DNA of 64,000 nt, from contig NC_134434.1 in the NCBI RefSeq assembly GCF_030867145.1, forward strand, positions 8,680,001-8,744,000. The letters are read 5' to 3'. The stretch is from Opisthocomus hoazin. Its lineage: Eukaryota > Chordata > Aves > Opisthocomiformes > Opisthocomidae. Under the pieces are notes generated by a model. That model was not told the DNA's origin. It did not search any database and saw only the letters and a list, made by a program, of their open reading frames with translations. Shown in pieces: positions 46,801-55,393 of the stretch (its first letter is position 1; every line of letters starts with the position of its first letter). A program made the translations under genes and the position numbers.

Positions 46801-49121
46801 AACAGAAAACGGGGCGGGGGGAGCCCTTCCCATGTACTCCACATCATCAAGTTAACCGGAAAGCGAAAACAGAAGTAAGAGGAACCACCTCAAATCTTTT
46901 CTGCATAAAAAGTTGACCCTAAATATAAATGAGGGGTTTTTTTGTGTGTTCTATTTTTAAAAACTGTGGTTTTGGTACACAAACTCATGATGGAGCCGAA
47001 ACACTTATTCACTGTAAAACCTCATCTGCAGAGCCAGAGGTGAAGTGAAACTGCAGGATGCGGCGCCGTCCTTTCACCCACGCATACGTCACCGCACGGG
47101 GGGATCTACAGACCTCCTGCCTTTGAACTCAGCTGGCTCTTTCCAGGGCTCGGTCTAGTAATTTATCTACGCCAAAAAACACTGATGAAACCAACAGAGA
47201 AGTTGGAAAATAATTTCCTTGGCTTAGCCAGGAACACACAGCAGAACACGGGCTAACGTGGGGCTCTGAGACAGCAGCGAGGGCGACTGCAGCACGTCCG
47301 CTGTCCAGGGGGAAAAGGAGCGTGAAGACATGCTGCGACACCGGAGATGCCGCCCGTACAAAAATACGTTTAACTCATCCAGAAGACTGTATCAGGCAGC
47401 GCACCAACTACAACAAAACACGGCATCCTTCCAACGCTCTCTTACCAAGCACAGTGCAAAGTGATGCCCGAAGACTGGGGGGAAAGGCCTTTTTTTAAAG
47501 ACTCTTTCGAAGCATTTTGTGTGATCACTTCTGAACGCAGGATGTTCTACAGAAAGACAATCATCTCTGATTCATTAATGTTTTGGTTTTAGTATGCATT
47601 GTACTCCTGATTGCACAGCCCCACAAAAGCAGCAGCAGCGCAGTGGCAAAAACAAGGAGAGGAGCAGCTGTTTGGGGGAGCGCAGTGGTGGGAAGACGGA
47701 CAGGAGGAAGCACAGACGGAGGCTGTGGCTGTGCATCCCCTTCAGCACGGCACACAGCCACAGGGCACCGAGCAGGGCAGATCCGACCCCACAGGCCCAG
47801 CTGAGCAGGGCAGATCTGACCCCACAGCCCCCACTGGCCGCCGAGCAGGGCAGATCCGACCCTGCAGCCCTGTCGGGTGCCGAGCAGGGCAGATCCGACC
47901 CCACAGCTCCCGTCGGGCACTGAGCAGGGCAGATCCGACCCCACAGCTCCCGTCGGGCACCGAGCAGGGCAGATCCGATCCCGCAGCCCCCGCTGGGAAC
48001 CAAGCAGGGCAGATCCGACCCCGTAGCCCTGGCCGGGCACCGAGCAGGGCAGATCTGACCCCGTAGCCCTGGTCGGACGCTGAGCAGGGCAGATCCGACC
48101 CCACAGCCCCAGCCAGGCGCCGAGCAGGGCAGATCCGACCCCGCAGCCATGCTTCCCCATCCCTTCTGCTCCCTGGGGAAGGAGAGAGAGGAAAGGGAGA
48201 GTCTGGGCATTTTTCAGAGGTCAGCGCCTGGATCCTGCTCACTGTGCAGCTGCCCAAGGGAGATGTCAGGAAGAGGAGTGAAGGCCCACTCCTCCCCACC
48301 ACGGCCCACTTAGATCCATTTAAAAAGACAGAGAAAAAGCCCTGTGAGCCCAGTCTGACAATCCACCTACTCCAGCGTAACGCTGACAGCCGCTGGAAGC
48401 AGCAGCCCCCGTCCCCACTCACCGCTCCCGTGCCAGGCGCAGCCCCAGCGCAGGCAGCGGCGAGACCTGTCCTCACCCCCCTTCCGCGGGGATCCCACCC
48501 CCCACGGACACCCCCGGCCAGGCACGCTGCACCCAGCGCCCCAATGCCGGCACCGCCGCCCCGCAGGCTGAGCCGCACGGCGACAGCCGGGGCACAGCGA
48601 TGCCTGGCAAAGGGGTAATCATCGCTCCGCTCCGGAGGGACGGCAGCGGTGAGGGGAACGAACCCGAGGGAAGCAAAGCACCGCTGCCGCTGGGGCGGGC
48701 GGGCAGCAGGAGCAGCTGAGGCCGCAAGCAAGGAGCGGGGCCAGGCCCAGGCCCAACGCAGCCAGCCCCTTCGGCAGCCGCAACCGCTCCCGCGGCAGGG
48801 CCCGCGCCCAGGCCCGCACTGGAGGGGCCGGCCCCTCCCGCGCTCCGGCTCTGCCGGGAACGGAGCGGGGGCGGAGCGGCTCCCGCCCGGGCCTCCCCGC
48901 ACCACGCAGGAGCAGCACCTGCCGAGGGCTGCGGGGGGGAGGGGTGCCGGCGGCGGGAGCAGCGCGGCGGGGCCGGGCGCGGGGCCTTACCTGCGGGCGC
49001 GGCGGTCGCGGCCGCGGGACAGGCGGTCGGAGAGGCGGCCGAGCAGCGCGGCCAGGCCCAGGCGGCCCCGGGGCAGCCAGGCCGAGAGCCGCCGCCACAG
49101 CGCCGCACCCCCCGCCGCCAT
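31824..49121 (-). CDS. PGS1: CDP-diacylglycerol-glycerol-3-phosphate 3-phosphatidyltransferase, mitochondrial
   Basis: Intact spliced gene: complement(join(31824..31943, 34287..34435, 38635..39168, 40103..40281, 40634..40823, 41507..41606, 42703..42780, 43915..44104, 48991..49121)). All sites are GT-AG and the product is 556 aa, the human length. It makes phosphatidylglycerophosphate from CDP-diacylglycerol and glycerol-3-phosphate, the committed step to cardiolipin, at the inner mitochondrial membrane. The N terminus is Arg/Leu-rich without acidic residues before residue 30, fitting a mitochondrial presequence. It belongs to the phospholipase D superfamily. First catalytic motif HIKVYLFD: H216, K218, D223. 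Second motif FHAKG: H465, K467, split across an exon junction and lacking the Asp as usual in PGS1. The start could instead be an in-frame ATG twelve codons upstream. Confidence 0.95.
34287..39168 (-). other. PGS1: PGS1 exons 7-8 with second catalytic motif
   Basis: The 534-nt exon and the 149-nt exon after it encode the second PLD half: YLTTGYFNLTQAYMDLILGT, FFGAKGVAGAIPAAYVYIER, then FHAKGLWLYLAGSDLPCLT and LIGSPNFGYRSVHRDLEAQ. The motif H465-A-K467 falls at the last codons of the long exon; G468 is split. The intron between them is 4.2 kb and holds an isolated CpG patch described separately. Confidence 0.9.
35560..35860. other. Isolated CpG-rich patch in PGS1 intron 7
   Basis: About 300 bp with a clear excess of G+C and CG dinucleotides in an otherwise AT-richer intron. 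It is open over long stretches on both strands, but no protein family is recognised and no convincing splice-site pair encloses it. It may be a small promoter or enhancer, or simply a GC-rich insertion. Confidence 0.4.
40634..40823 (-). other. PGS1: PGS1 exon 5 with first HKD motif
   Basis: The exon encodes GRKNSRTMLIPLLQRFPEQV through ERFNETIGLQHIKVYLFDD and ends inside the codon for the glycine of ILSGANLSD. H216, K218 and D223 are the first half of the PLD-type active site. The histidine of one of the two motifs forms the phospho-enzyme intermediate in this superfamily (family knowledge). Confidence 0.9.
43462..43840 (+). mobile_element. Degenerate CR1-type LINE 3' fragment
   Basis: The order of pieces matches the 3' end of avian CR1 elements: actgagggagct, gacctaacagaagcctgcaa, gtggctacaaagatgg, agccaaactcttc, cactggaattgctt, ttcaagactcagctggccaa, gcctgacctcatctagatga and a final ggtgctccttcc. 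It is diverged, with internal loss, so it is an old insertion. It lies antisense to PGS1 in the intron just upstream of exon 3. Confidence 0.7.
44105..48990 (-). other. PGS1: PGS1 intron 1
   Basis: A 4.9-kb intron, AT-rich except near exon 1, where a 40-bp minisatellite sits. On the + strand an open frame of 136 codons (45278-45688) has a protein-like composition in its second half but no family I recognise. No RNA gene or other element was identified. Confidence 0.7.
47768..48147 (+). repeat. 40-bp minisatellite, ten copies
   Basis: Ten tandem units of 38-41 bp share the core gagcagggcagatccgaccc, with variable ends such as cgtagccctggccgggca and acagctcccgtcgggca. The period is not a multiple of three, yet all three minus-strand frames stay open. 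This gives long fake proteins with repeated SDLPC, GSALLG and GRICPA segments. It lies in PGS1 intron 1 within 1 kb of exon 1. It is not a CRISPR array: units are contiguous with no unique spacers. Confidence 0.93.
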
Positions 49122-49200
49122 CGGCCCCGCGCGCCTTCCGCTTCCGCCCGCTGCCATGGCGACGCGCGCGCGCACCGCGTTTCCGCTTCCGGTCCCCGGC
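49122..49200 (-). promoter_or_regulatory. PGS1: PGS1 5' end with ETS sites and upstream in-frame ATG
   Basis: Reading leftwards: CCGGAAGCGGAA (tandem ETS cores), then an ATG at 49157 in the ideal context GCCATGG, another GCGGAAGG, then the ATG at 49121. The palindrome-like gctgccatggcgac around 49150-49163 also resembles an RFX X-box half. Which ATG is used depends on the exact transcription start, not visible here. Confidence 0.5.
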
Positions 49201-50374
49201 CCAGAGCGGCGGAGCGGTGCCTCCGGGGAGGCCTCGGCGCCCGCCGTCAGCCCCCGCCCTTCGGCCCGGCCCGGCCCCGGCCCCGCGGTGTGGCGGGGAG
49301 GGGCGGCCCTGGGAACTCGGTCGCCGCCCCGGCCGCCTCAGCACCCCCCCCCCGGGTGTCCCCGAGCCCTTCGCCTGCCCCCTCCCGCCGCGAACCCGGG
49401 CGAGCGGCGCCCGAGGCCCGGGCACGGTCCCCTCCCGCGGCGGGACCAGCGGACGCGCCTCCGCTGCCCGCCCTGGGCCCCCCGGGGACGGGACGGGTCT
49501 GCGGGGGCCGCGCCCGGGACCCCCGCACCGGGCGGGGCGAGGCGGTGCCCGGGGCCGCGGGAGTCGTGTGGTGTGTCCCCCGCTCCCCCCCCCGCCGCAG
49601 CCGCGCTTCCCAGCAGCGGGGCCCCGCGCTCCGGCACCGGCGGCCGCCACCACCCGCGGGCAGGGTCCGGGCCCAGCCCCGCACTGCCCAGCCCCGGTGG
49701 GGTTCCTCCCGCAGGCCGCCGGACCCGGGGCGGGGCGGAGGGCGAGGAACCCACGGGGGCACCCGGCCAGGGGAAGGAGGGCCCCGGCTCCGGGCCCCGC
49801 CGGCCCCCCCGGCCCCTGCCTCCCGCCCCCCCGCGCTGCCCCGGCCGCCGGCACCGTCCCTCGGGGTCGCGGCCCCCAGGAGCGGGGCTGGGGCAGGGGG
49901 GCCGCGCCGCTGCCGGCTCCTGGGAGCCCCCGGGGGGGGGGGTCGCCCCTTGGTGTCCCCCGCCGAGAGGGTTCTTCCCGGCAGCCCCCCCCCAGCCGGG
50001 CCCAACCCCCGCGCCCCTGCCCCGCCGGGTCCGGGACCCTCCCCCAGCAGAGGCGGGGGGCTGCACAGCGCCCTCCGGGGGTACCGGCATCCCCGCTCGG
50101 CAGCTCCCGCCCCCCCGGGGGCCGCCCGCGGGCAGAGCTCCCACCCCCGGCCCGAGGGGGGAGGGGGGCACGGCGGCCCCGGGGCTGCCCCGCGGCTCTC
50201 GCGGCGCGGGGGGAGGGGCAGCACGGGGGGGCCGCGGCCGGGACTCTGCTCTTCTTAGAAGGAAAGAGCGCGGCGGGGAGCGGGGGGCGGGGGGCGGCGG
50301 CGCTGCCCGGAATGGGCCGGCGGGGGCTGGCGGCGGGCCGGGCCGGGCGGGGCGCGAGAGGCCGCCGGGCAGCC

Positions 50375-50383
50375 TTACAAGAA
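50375..50383 (+). promoter_or_regulatory. SOCS3: Distal STAT element of the SOCS3 promoter
   Basis: TTACAAGAA, about 50 bases upstream of the TATA-like box. The mammalian SOCS3 promoter has the same non-palindromic element next to the proximal one (established knowledge), so the pair is conserved to birds. Confidence 0.75.
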
Positions 50384-50392
50384 GCCGCGCAG

Positions 50393-50401
50393 TTCCAGGA
50401 A
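50393..50401 (+). promoter_or_regulatory. SOCS3: Proximal STAT element of the SOCS3 promoter
   Basis: TTCCAGGAA, a palindromic STAT1/STAT3 consensus (TTCnnnGAA). In mammals this site mediates cytokine induction of SOCS3, closing the negative feedback loop on JAK/STAT. A GC box (gagggcggg) follows immediately. Confidence 0.82.
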
Positions 50402-50424
50402 CCCGAGGGCGGGCTCTGCGCCCG

Positions 50425-50433
50425 CTATAAGAG
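50425..50433 (+). promoter_or_regulatory. SOCS3: SOCS3 TATA-like box
   Basis: CTATAAGAG in a GC-rich context, 24 bases after the proximal STAT element. It predicts transcription start near 50455, which leaves a 5' untranslated first exon of about 75 bases ending at the donor in 50532. Confidence 0.7.
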
Positions 50434-50454
50434 GCCTCCCCGGGCGGCCCCGGC

Positions 50455-50531
50455 AGCTCCGCCGCCGCCCGCCGCCCCGACCGGCCCCGCCGTCGCCGCC
50501 GCAGAGACCGGCCCCGGGCCCCGCGCCCCAG
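50455..50531 (+). other. SOCS3: SOCS3 untranslated exon 1
   Basis: GC-rich leader, made largely of gccgcc-type repeats, ending CCCCAG before the donor gtacag. The start is approximate, placed about 30 bases from the TATA-like box. Two-exon structure with a 5' UTR intron is what mammalian SOCS3 has. Confidence 0.65.
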
Positions 50532-50587
50532 GTACAGGACGGGACCGGGCTCCGGGAGGGGCCGGCGGGCACCGGCGCGGAGGGAGA

Positions 50588-50925
50588 TGGCCGGGCACCG
50601 GGACGGCGGGGCCCCCCCGGGGGGAGATAGCCGGGGGCAGGGGAGCCGGTGCCCCCCGGGGAGGGGGTGGCCGGGGATGCCGGTGCCCCGGGAGGGCGGT
50701 CGTTGGAGCTCAGTGGAGCCAGTGCCCCCCAGGGTGGGATGGCTCGGGAGCGGGGGTGCCGGTGCCCCCCGGGGAGGGGGTGGCCGGGGGTCGGCGGAGC
50801 CGGTGCCCCCCAAGGGGTGGGTTTGTCGGGGGGTCGGCGGAGCCGGTGCCCCCCGGGGAGAGGGTGGCTCAGGAGCGGGGGTGCCGGTGTCCCCCGGGGA
50901 GGGGGTGCCCCGGGAGGGCAGAGCC
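50588..50925 (+). repeat. G-rich minisatellite in the SOCS3 5' UTR intron
   Basis: About six degenerate copies of a roughly 54-bp unit built on gccggtgccccccgggg and agggggtggccgggg or variants with ggctcaggagcgg. It fills most of the intron (50532-50966). The many GGGG runs could form quadruplexes close to the promoter. Confidence 0.8.
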
Positions 50926-50969
50926 GGGGAGCAGGGTGCCGCGGCTGACGGCCGTCTCTGCCGCAGGTG

Positions 50970-50978
50970 ATGGTGTAG
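50970..50978 (+). promoter_or_regulatory. SOCS3: Minimal upstream ORF (Met-Val-stop) in the SOCS3 leader
   Basis: ATG GTG TAG begins three bases into the second exon, 55 bases before the main ATG. It is the only upstream ATG between the acceptor and the coding start. Reinitiation after so short an ORF is normally efficient, so any effect would be modest. Confidence 0.6.
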
Positions 50979-51033
50979 CAGCGGCTGCTCCCGGCAGCAG
51001 CACCCCGAGCGCGCAAAGCTGGCTCCCTGCGCC

Positions 51034-51663
51034 ATGGTCACCCACAGCAAGTTCCCCGCCGCCGGGATGAGCCGCCCCCTCGACACCAGCCTGCGCCTCA
51101 AGACGTTCAGCTCCAAGAGCGAGTACCAGCTGGTGGTGAACACCGTGCGCAAGCTGCAGGAGAGCGGCTTCTACTGGAGCACGGTGACGGGCGGCGAGGC
51201 CAACCTGCTGCTGAGTGCCGAGCCGGCCGGCACCTTCCTCATCAGGGACAGCTCGGACCAGCGGCACTTCTTCACCCTCAGCGTCAAGACGGAGTCGGGC
51301 ACCAAGAACCTGCGGATCCAGTGCGAGGGCGGGAGCTTCTCCCTGCAGAGCGACCCTCGCAGCAGCCAGCCCGTGCCCCGCTTTGACTGCGTGCTCAAGC
51401 TGGTGCATCACTACATGCCGCCTGCACCCTGCGCCGTGCCCGAGCAGCCGGGGGGGGCCCTGCACCCCAAGCGCACCTACTACATCTACTCGGGCGGCGA
51501 GAAGATCCCCCTGGTGCTGAGCCGCCCACTCTCCTCCAGCGTCTCCACCCTGCAGCACCTCTGCCGCAAGACTGTCAATGGGCACCTGGACTCCTACGAG
51601 AAGATGACTCAGCTGCCGGCCCCCATCAAGCAGTTCCTGGACCAGTACGATGCCCCCCTCTAA
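51034..51663 (+). CDS. SOCS3: Suppressor of cytokine signalling 3
   Basis: Uninterrupted 209-aa coding region in one exon that begins at the acceptor before 50967. It inhibits JAK1/JAK2/TYK2 bound to gp130-type receptors and recruits an elongin B/C-CUL5 ubiquitin ligase. Visible parts: kinase inhibitory region about 22-33 (LKTFSSKSEYQL, F25), SH2 domain about 46-142 with the phosphotyrosine arginine R71 in FLIRDSSD, and a SOCS box from about 163 with BC box LQHLCRKTVNG and CUL5-box end LPAPIKQFLDQYDAPL. Human SOCS3 has 225 aa; the missing 16 residues fall in the PEST insert between HHYMPP and YYIYSGGEK. The start is the conserved MVTHSKFPAAGMSRPLDTSL. Likely STAT3-inducible through the promoter sites upstream. 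Confidence 0.98.
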   Translation: MVTHSKFPAAGMSRPLDTSLRLKTFSSKSEYQLVVNTVRKLQESGFYWSTVTGGEANLLLSAEPAGTFLIRDSSDQRHFFTLSVKTESGTKNLRIQCEGGSFSLQSDPRSSQPVPRFDCVLKLVHHYMPPAPCAVPEQPGGALHPKRTYYIYSGGEKIPLVLSRPLSSSVSTLQHLCRKTVNGHLDSYEKMTQLPAPIKQFLDQYDAPL

Positions 51664-52810
51664 GGGGCCGGCGCAGCGAGGCGACACGCTACAAGCACAA
51701 GAGCAGGGGCAGGCGCGATGCCCCGCCGGCGCGGGGACTCACAGGGCACGCCGAGCCTCTCCCTCTGGGAAGGAGAGCAGGGGGACTGGGGCGAGCCGCT
51801 GTGCTGGGGGGACACCCCGAGGAAGCACGACACCCCGTCTCCGCGGGGAAGGGGACCGCTCCGGTCGGACTGTGGATGTTACAGTGCGCCCAGCGCGGGG
51901 GCCTCCCCGTCACGGCTGGGCAGAGCCCGTTGGCAAAGCCCCCGCGGGCTCGGGCAGCCAGGACAGCACGGGGGGATGAGCACCCCGACAGCCGCGTCCC
52001 CGCCGCCGCAGCGGGACCACGCCTGGGGGGCCTGGCGAGAGCCCCCTCTGCCACCAGAGAACGGAGCGCACTGGAGCCCAGCTAGTGCCTGATCGCTCTT
52101 CCTCGGTTTTAAGGGGAAGGTGTTTTTTGCCCGTACTGTATTTACCTCTTGCTGCCTCCCTGTGGGTGGAAGCTCCTTTCACACCAGGCCCCAGACTTGG
52201 AGGTCGCTGCCTTTTTCCCCTCGTTGCCATTTTTGGGGGGACTAAGCCTTAATATTCTCCCTGCACATCGTTTGGTGACGCTGCGTGGTAACGGCCCTGG
52301 TAATGTGCCATGAAGCTGGAGGGGAAGCAGCGTGTCCTGATGCCGCTGAGAGTCCCGTGCAGCCGCGTCTGCGAGGAGCACCCCGGGACCGGGCGCTGCC
52401 GCTGGACCGTTGCTCCCGAGCGTCGCACCCCAGCTCTGCCCAGCTGCTCCCCGCAGACCCCGGCCGCGCTGCTCCGTGGGGCACCGATTCCTGCAGGAAG
52501 GCGACGGGAGGATCCCCGGGAGTGCGCCATCCTGCGAGTGCTCTTCAGCGTCCGCCCGGGGAAGCCGTTGGGTTTTTCTGGTTCTTTTTTTTTTATCTTT
52601 TTTTTTTTTTAACCGAAGGGATGTTTACAGGCCAACGTGAATCACTGTCTTTTATAAAGATTCCATCTTCACCTCCAGCCTCGAGGGCTGAGCAAAACCA
52701 TGCTTGAAAATTCAACCAAAACAAAACTCAGATGAAACTTTGCACATATTTATATTTATATTCAGAAAGGAAGTGTTTCCATAATTTATAATAAATAGCA
52801 CTATTTTTTA
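51664..52810 (+). other. SOCS3: SOCS3 3' UTR with AU-rich element
   Basis: About 1.1 kb after the stop. The last part becomes AT-rich and holds overlapping ATTTATA units at 52748-52760 and a T-rich run near 52590-52610. Rapid mRNA turnover through such elements is typical of SOCS3 and other immediate-early feedback genes. Confidence 0.75.
52790..52795 (+). terminator. SOCS3: SOCS3 polyadenylation signal AATAAA
   Basis: Hexamer in tataAATAAAtag-type sequence (tatAATAAAtagcac), about 30 bases after the AU-rich element, followed by tctggtttgtttcc as a plausible GU/U-rich downstream element. Confidence 0.82.
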
Positions 52811-55313
52811 ATGAAAAACCCCAGATCTGGTTTGTTTCCTCCTGCACCTCCGAGGCTGCTCGGGCCCCCCGGTGTGACGCATGTCCCTCCCTGGACGCCG
52901 CGATGGTGTTTACACCACGTAAGCGCCGGCTTCCTGGAGCCGCTCTCCATGCCGGGGTGATCCCGCCGCGGTGACTCAGAGCCTGGCGTGCGTAAGCGCT
53001 GCCCCAGCGCTCAGGTACGTCTGAGCCCTGCCATGCCGCGCCGCCGGCCAGGCCGAGCTGCGATGTGCTGCGGGGACTGGACCCGTTCCAGGCACGTGGT
53101 GCAGCCGCGAGCTGTCCCCGCACCGTGGGACGTGGCCCATCGCCCTGGCCACGGAGAAGCTGAGTTGGTGGCCGAGGCTGGCCCGCTGCGCAGCCCCATG
53201 CACGTGAGCCCATCCTGCCTCGCAGCCGGCCCCCAGCCCAGCTTCGGGAGGGGATGGTGGAGGCAGTGCGTGATGGGGTGAGGAGCTGCAGGAACGGGGC
53301 ACCGAGGTGCGGGGTCAGGATGGGCTTTGTGGTGCTTCTGCTGCGAGCACAGCAGCGCCAGGGAGGGGGAGTCATGGGGGGAAGCCAAGGTCCAGCTCTT
53401 CCCCACCGCACGGAGTTAACAGCTCCATCGGGGCTGCCCTGCGCAGACCTCTGCCAGCCAGACCCCATCCTGCCCCCAGCCTGGCCCAGAGCAAACGCCC
53501 GAGGAAGGACGTGAGAGGAGCAGGGTCTCCCCAGGGGTGTCCCAGCCCCCAGCAGCGCCTGGCCCCGCTTCTTCTGCCTCCACGCGAGCGGCACCGGCCG
53601 CGGGGGTGTGAACCAGGCGCGGCAATAAACCCACAGCTCCGGCCGGCCGGAGGGGAGCACGATGCCTGGCTGGGGGGCTGTGCCTGGGGGGGCTTGGGGG
53701 AAACTCCTGGGGGGTGCCAGTGCCCTGCAGAGCCCCAGCAGCGAGGAGCAGGCTGTGCCCAGGTGCCCTGTGCTGCCGCACAGCCCCTCCGGCACCCGCG
53801 CAGCCCCCCCAGCCCCGCACCGTGGGCATCGTGCCGGGCATCGTGCACCGTGCTCGCGCCCAGGGAACCCCAGCCGATGGGAAAAGGCTTCCCTTAGGAA
53901 TCGCCCCAGAGCAGAGGGACGGCGAACGTGCCCAGCTCGGGCCGCAGGCACGGCACAGTCCCAGCGACTATTTTGGTGCTGCCAGGAAGCCGCGCGCTGC
54001 CTGCCCGGGCGCCCGCCGGAGCTATGCGAGGAATGCCCACGCGCACGGGTGGCCGCCCGCCAGGCCCTGCCGAGGCACATCCCCACGTCAGGGCTCCCGG
54101 CAGCACCGGGGACTCCCGGCCCCGCGCCAGGGAATGGGGTGGGAGCAGCGCCCACACCACACGCAGCACCTGCGGAGCGACCTGGAGCATCGCAGCACCT
54201 GGGAGTCCCCCACGGGATGGGGAACTGGGGCCCCGGGGGGCCTGAGACCCCCAAGCCTCCCCCGGCAGAGCCGGGGGGTCGCAGCACCCTGCGGCGGGGC
54301 AGAGCGGGGCAGCTGCCCTCGGTGGAGGGCAGCCAGGCTGCCTGCAGCAGCCCTGCCCAGCACCCCCCGCCAGACCCCCGACCCCCATCCCTGCAGGAAC
54401 GGCCCCGGCTTCGCCGCTTTCCAGAAGGGCCCCGGGCGCCTGCGCCGCTGTTCGGGGGCCTCTTCCCTCCCGCTCAGGCTGCCTCGGTGCTGCAACCCGC
54501 TGCCGAGCCGAGAGTCCGGGAAGCTCCGCCAGCCCCGCGGGTTTCTTGGAATAAACCCAACCTCTCGGCAGCAGTGACGTGGCGGCCGGCGGGCAAATCC
54601 CTGCCGAAGGTTTCACAAACCTCTTGCCTTCCCCAGAAAAGCTGAGCGGACTTGGCCCCGCGTTTCGTAAGCAGCCGATCGAGCGTGTCATGGGCAGCCA
54701 GTTCCCCTCTGCCCCGCGGCTGGGGCCGGGGCTGGCTGAGCTCACCCCCGCGGAGGTTTCCTGGACAGGGAAGGCATTCTCGGCGGTGATCAGACCCTGT
54801 CACTGCATGGCAGACGGGAAACAGGGCACGAGCGCAGGGGGCCAGGCACGGGGCTGGGACACCACAGCCCTGCGGCTCCCCCCACCCCGTGCCTCCCGCA
54901 GCCGGGCACCGGGCGGGTGAGCGAGGCTGCCCACCCAGCCGCGGCCGAGCAGGAGCTGCCGCAGCCCCGCTCACCGTGGGGTCCTGGCTCCCGTCGGCCT
55001 GGCCAGGAACACCCGGGCGATCGGCTGGCATCCCCAGAGATGGACTCGGGGCAGCCTGAGAACCAGCCGTCAGCGAGCATGGAGGCGGCCACAGAGAGCC
55101 AAGCCAGGCAACCCAGCAGCCGAGCACGGCGCCCGGTCTCCTCGCTGTGCCACACCAGCCCTGGGATGGACCAGGCACCGGGACAGGCACCGGCACTGGC
55201 ACAGCACCCTGCCAGGCAGCGGCCCCAGGCCCCGTCCTGCCCGCACTGGCCAGGCAGCACACAGCTGGAGGCTGAAGCTGCCCATGGGCTTTCCTCTGTG
55301 CTGGGGCTGGGGT
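52811..55313. other. SOCS3 downstream flank, no gene recognised
   Basis: GC-rich sequence with many overlapping long open frames on both strands. None shows a known domain or an exon-like block bounded by good splice sites. A STAT-type TTCTTGGAA lies at 54543-54551 and a lone AATAAA near 53623. I looked for TMEM235 and BIRC5, which flank SOCS3 in mammals, and did not find them. Confidence 0.6.
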
Positions 55314-55393
55314 GGGACGGGACGGGATGGGACGAGGTGGGATGGGATGGGACGGGGTGGGATGGGGTGGGACGGGACGGGATGGAACAGGAC
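55314..55393 (+). repeat. GGGAC/GGGAT pentanucleotide array
   Basis: Sixteen contiguous 5-bp units, mostly gggac and gggat with a few single-base variants (gaggt, ggggt, ggaac). Regular G3 runs every five bases make it a strong quadruplex candidate. Confidence 0.92.

Larger units (their letters stand above)
48400..50530. promoter_or_regulatory. CpG island shared by PGS1 and SOCS3 promoters
   Basis: About 2.1 kb of dense CG sequence spans PGS1 exon 1, the 1.3-kb head-to-head gap and SOCS3 exon 1. It is a bidirectional arrangement: PGS1 leaves to the left, SOCS3 to the right. ETS-type sites (CCGGAAGCGGAA on the minus strand, 49181-49192) lie just upstream of PGS1. Long open frames throughout are composition artefacts. 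Confidence 0.8.

Noticed and set aside
47768-48147. CRISPR-like regular repeats
   Set aside because: Units are contiguous and degenerate along their whole length, with no unique spacers, in a vertebrate intron.
47561-48905. Long minus-strand frames with repeated SDLPC/GSALLG/GRICPA peptides
   Set aside because: They are readings of the 40-bp minisatellite in successive frames.
48649-51152. Frames of 400-700 codons across the PGS1/SOCS3 CpG island
   Set aside because: Low-complexity Pro/Arg/Gly/Ala translations on both strands at once, running through promoters, introns and the SOCS3 coding exon in other frames.
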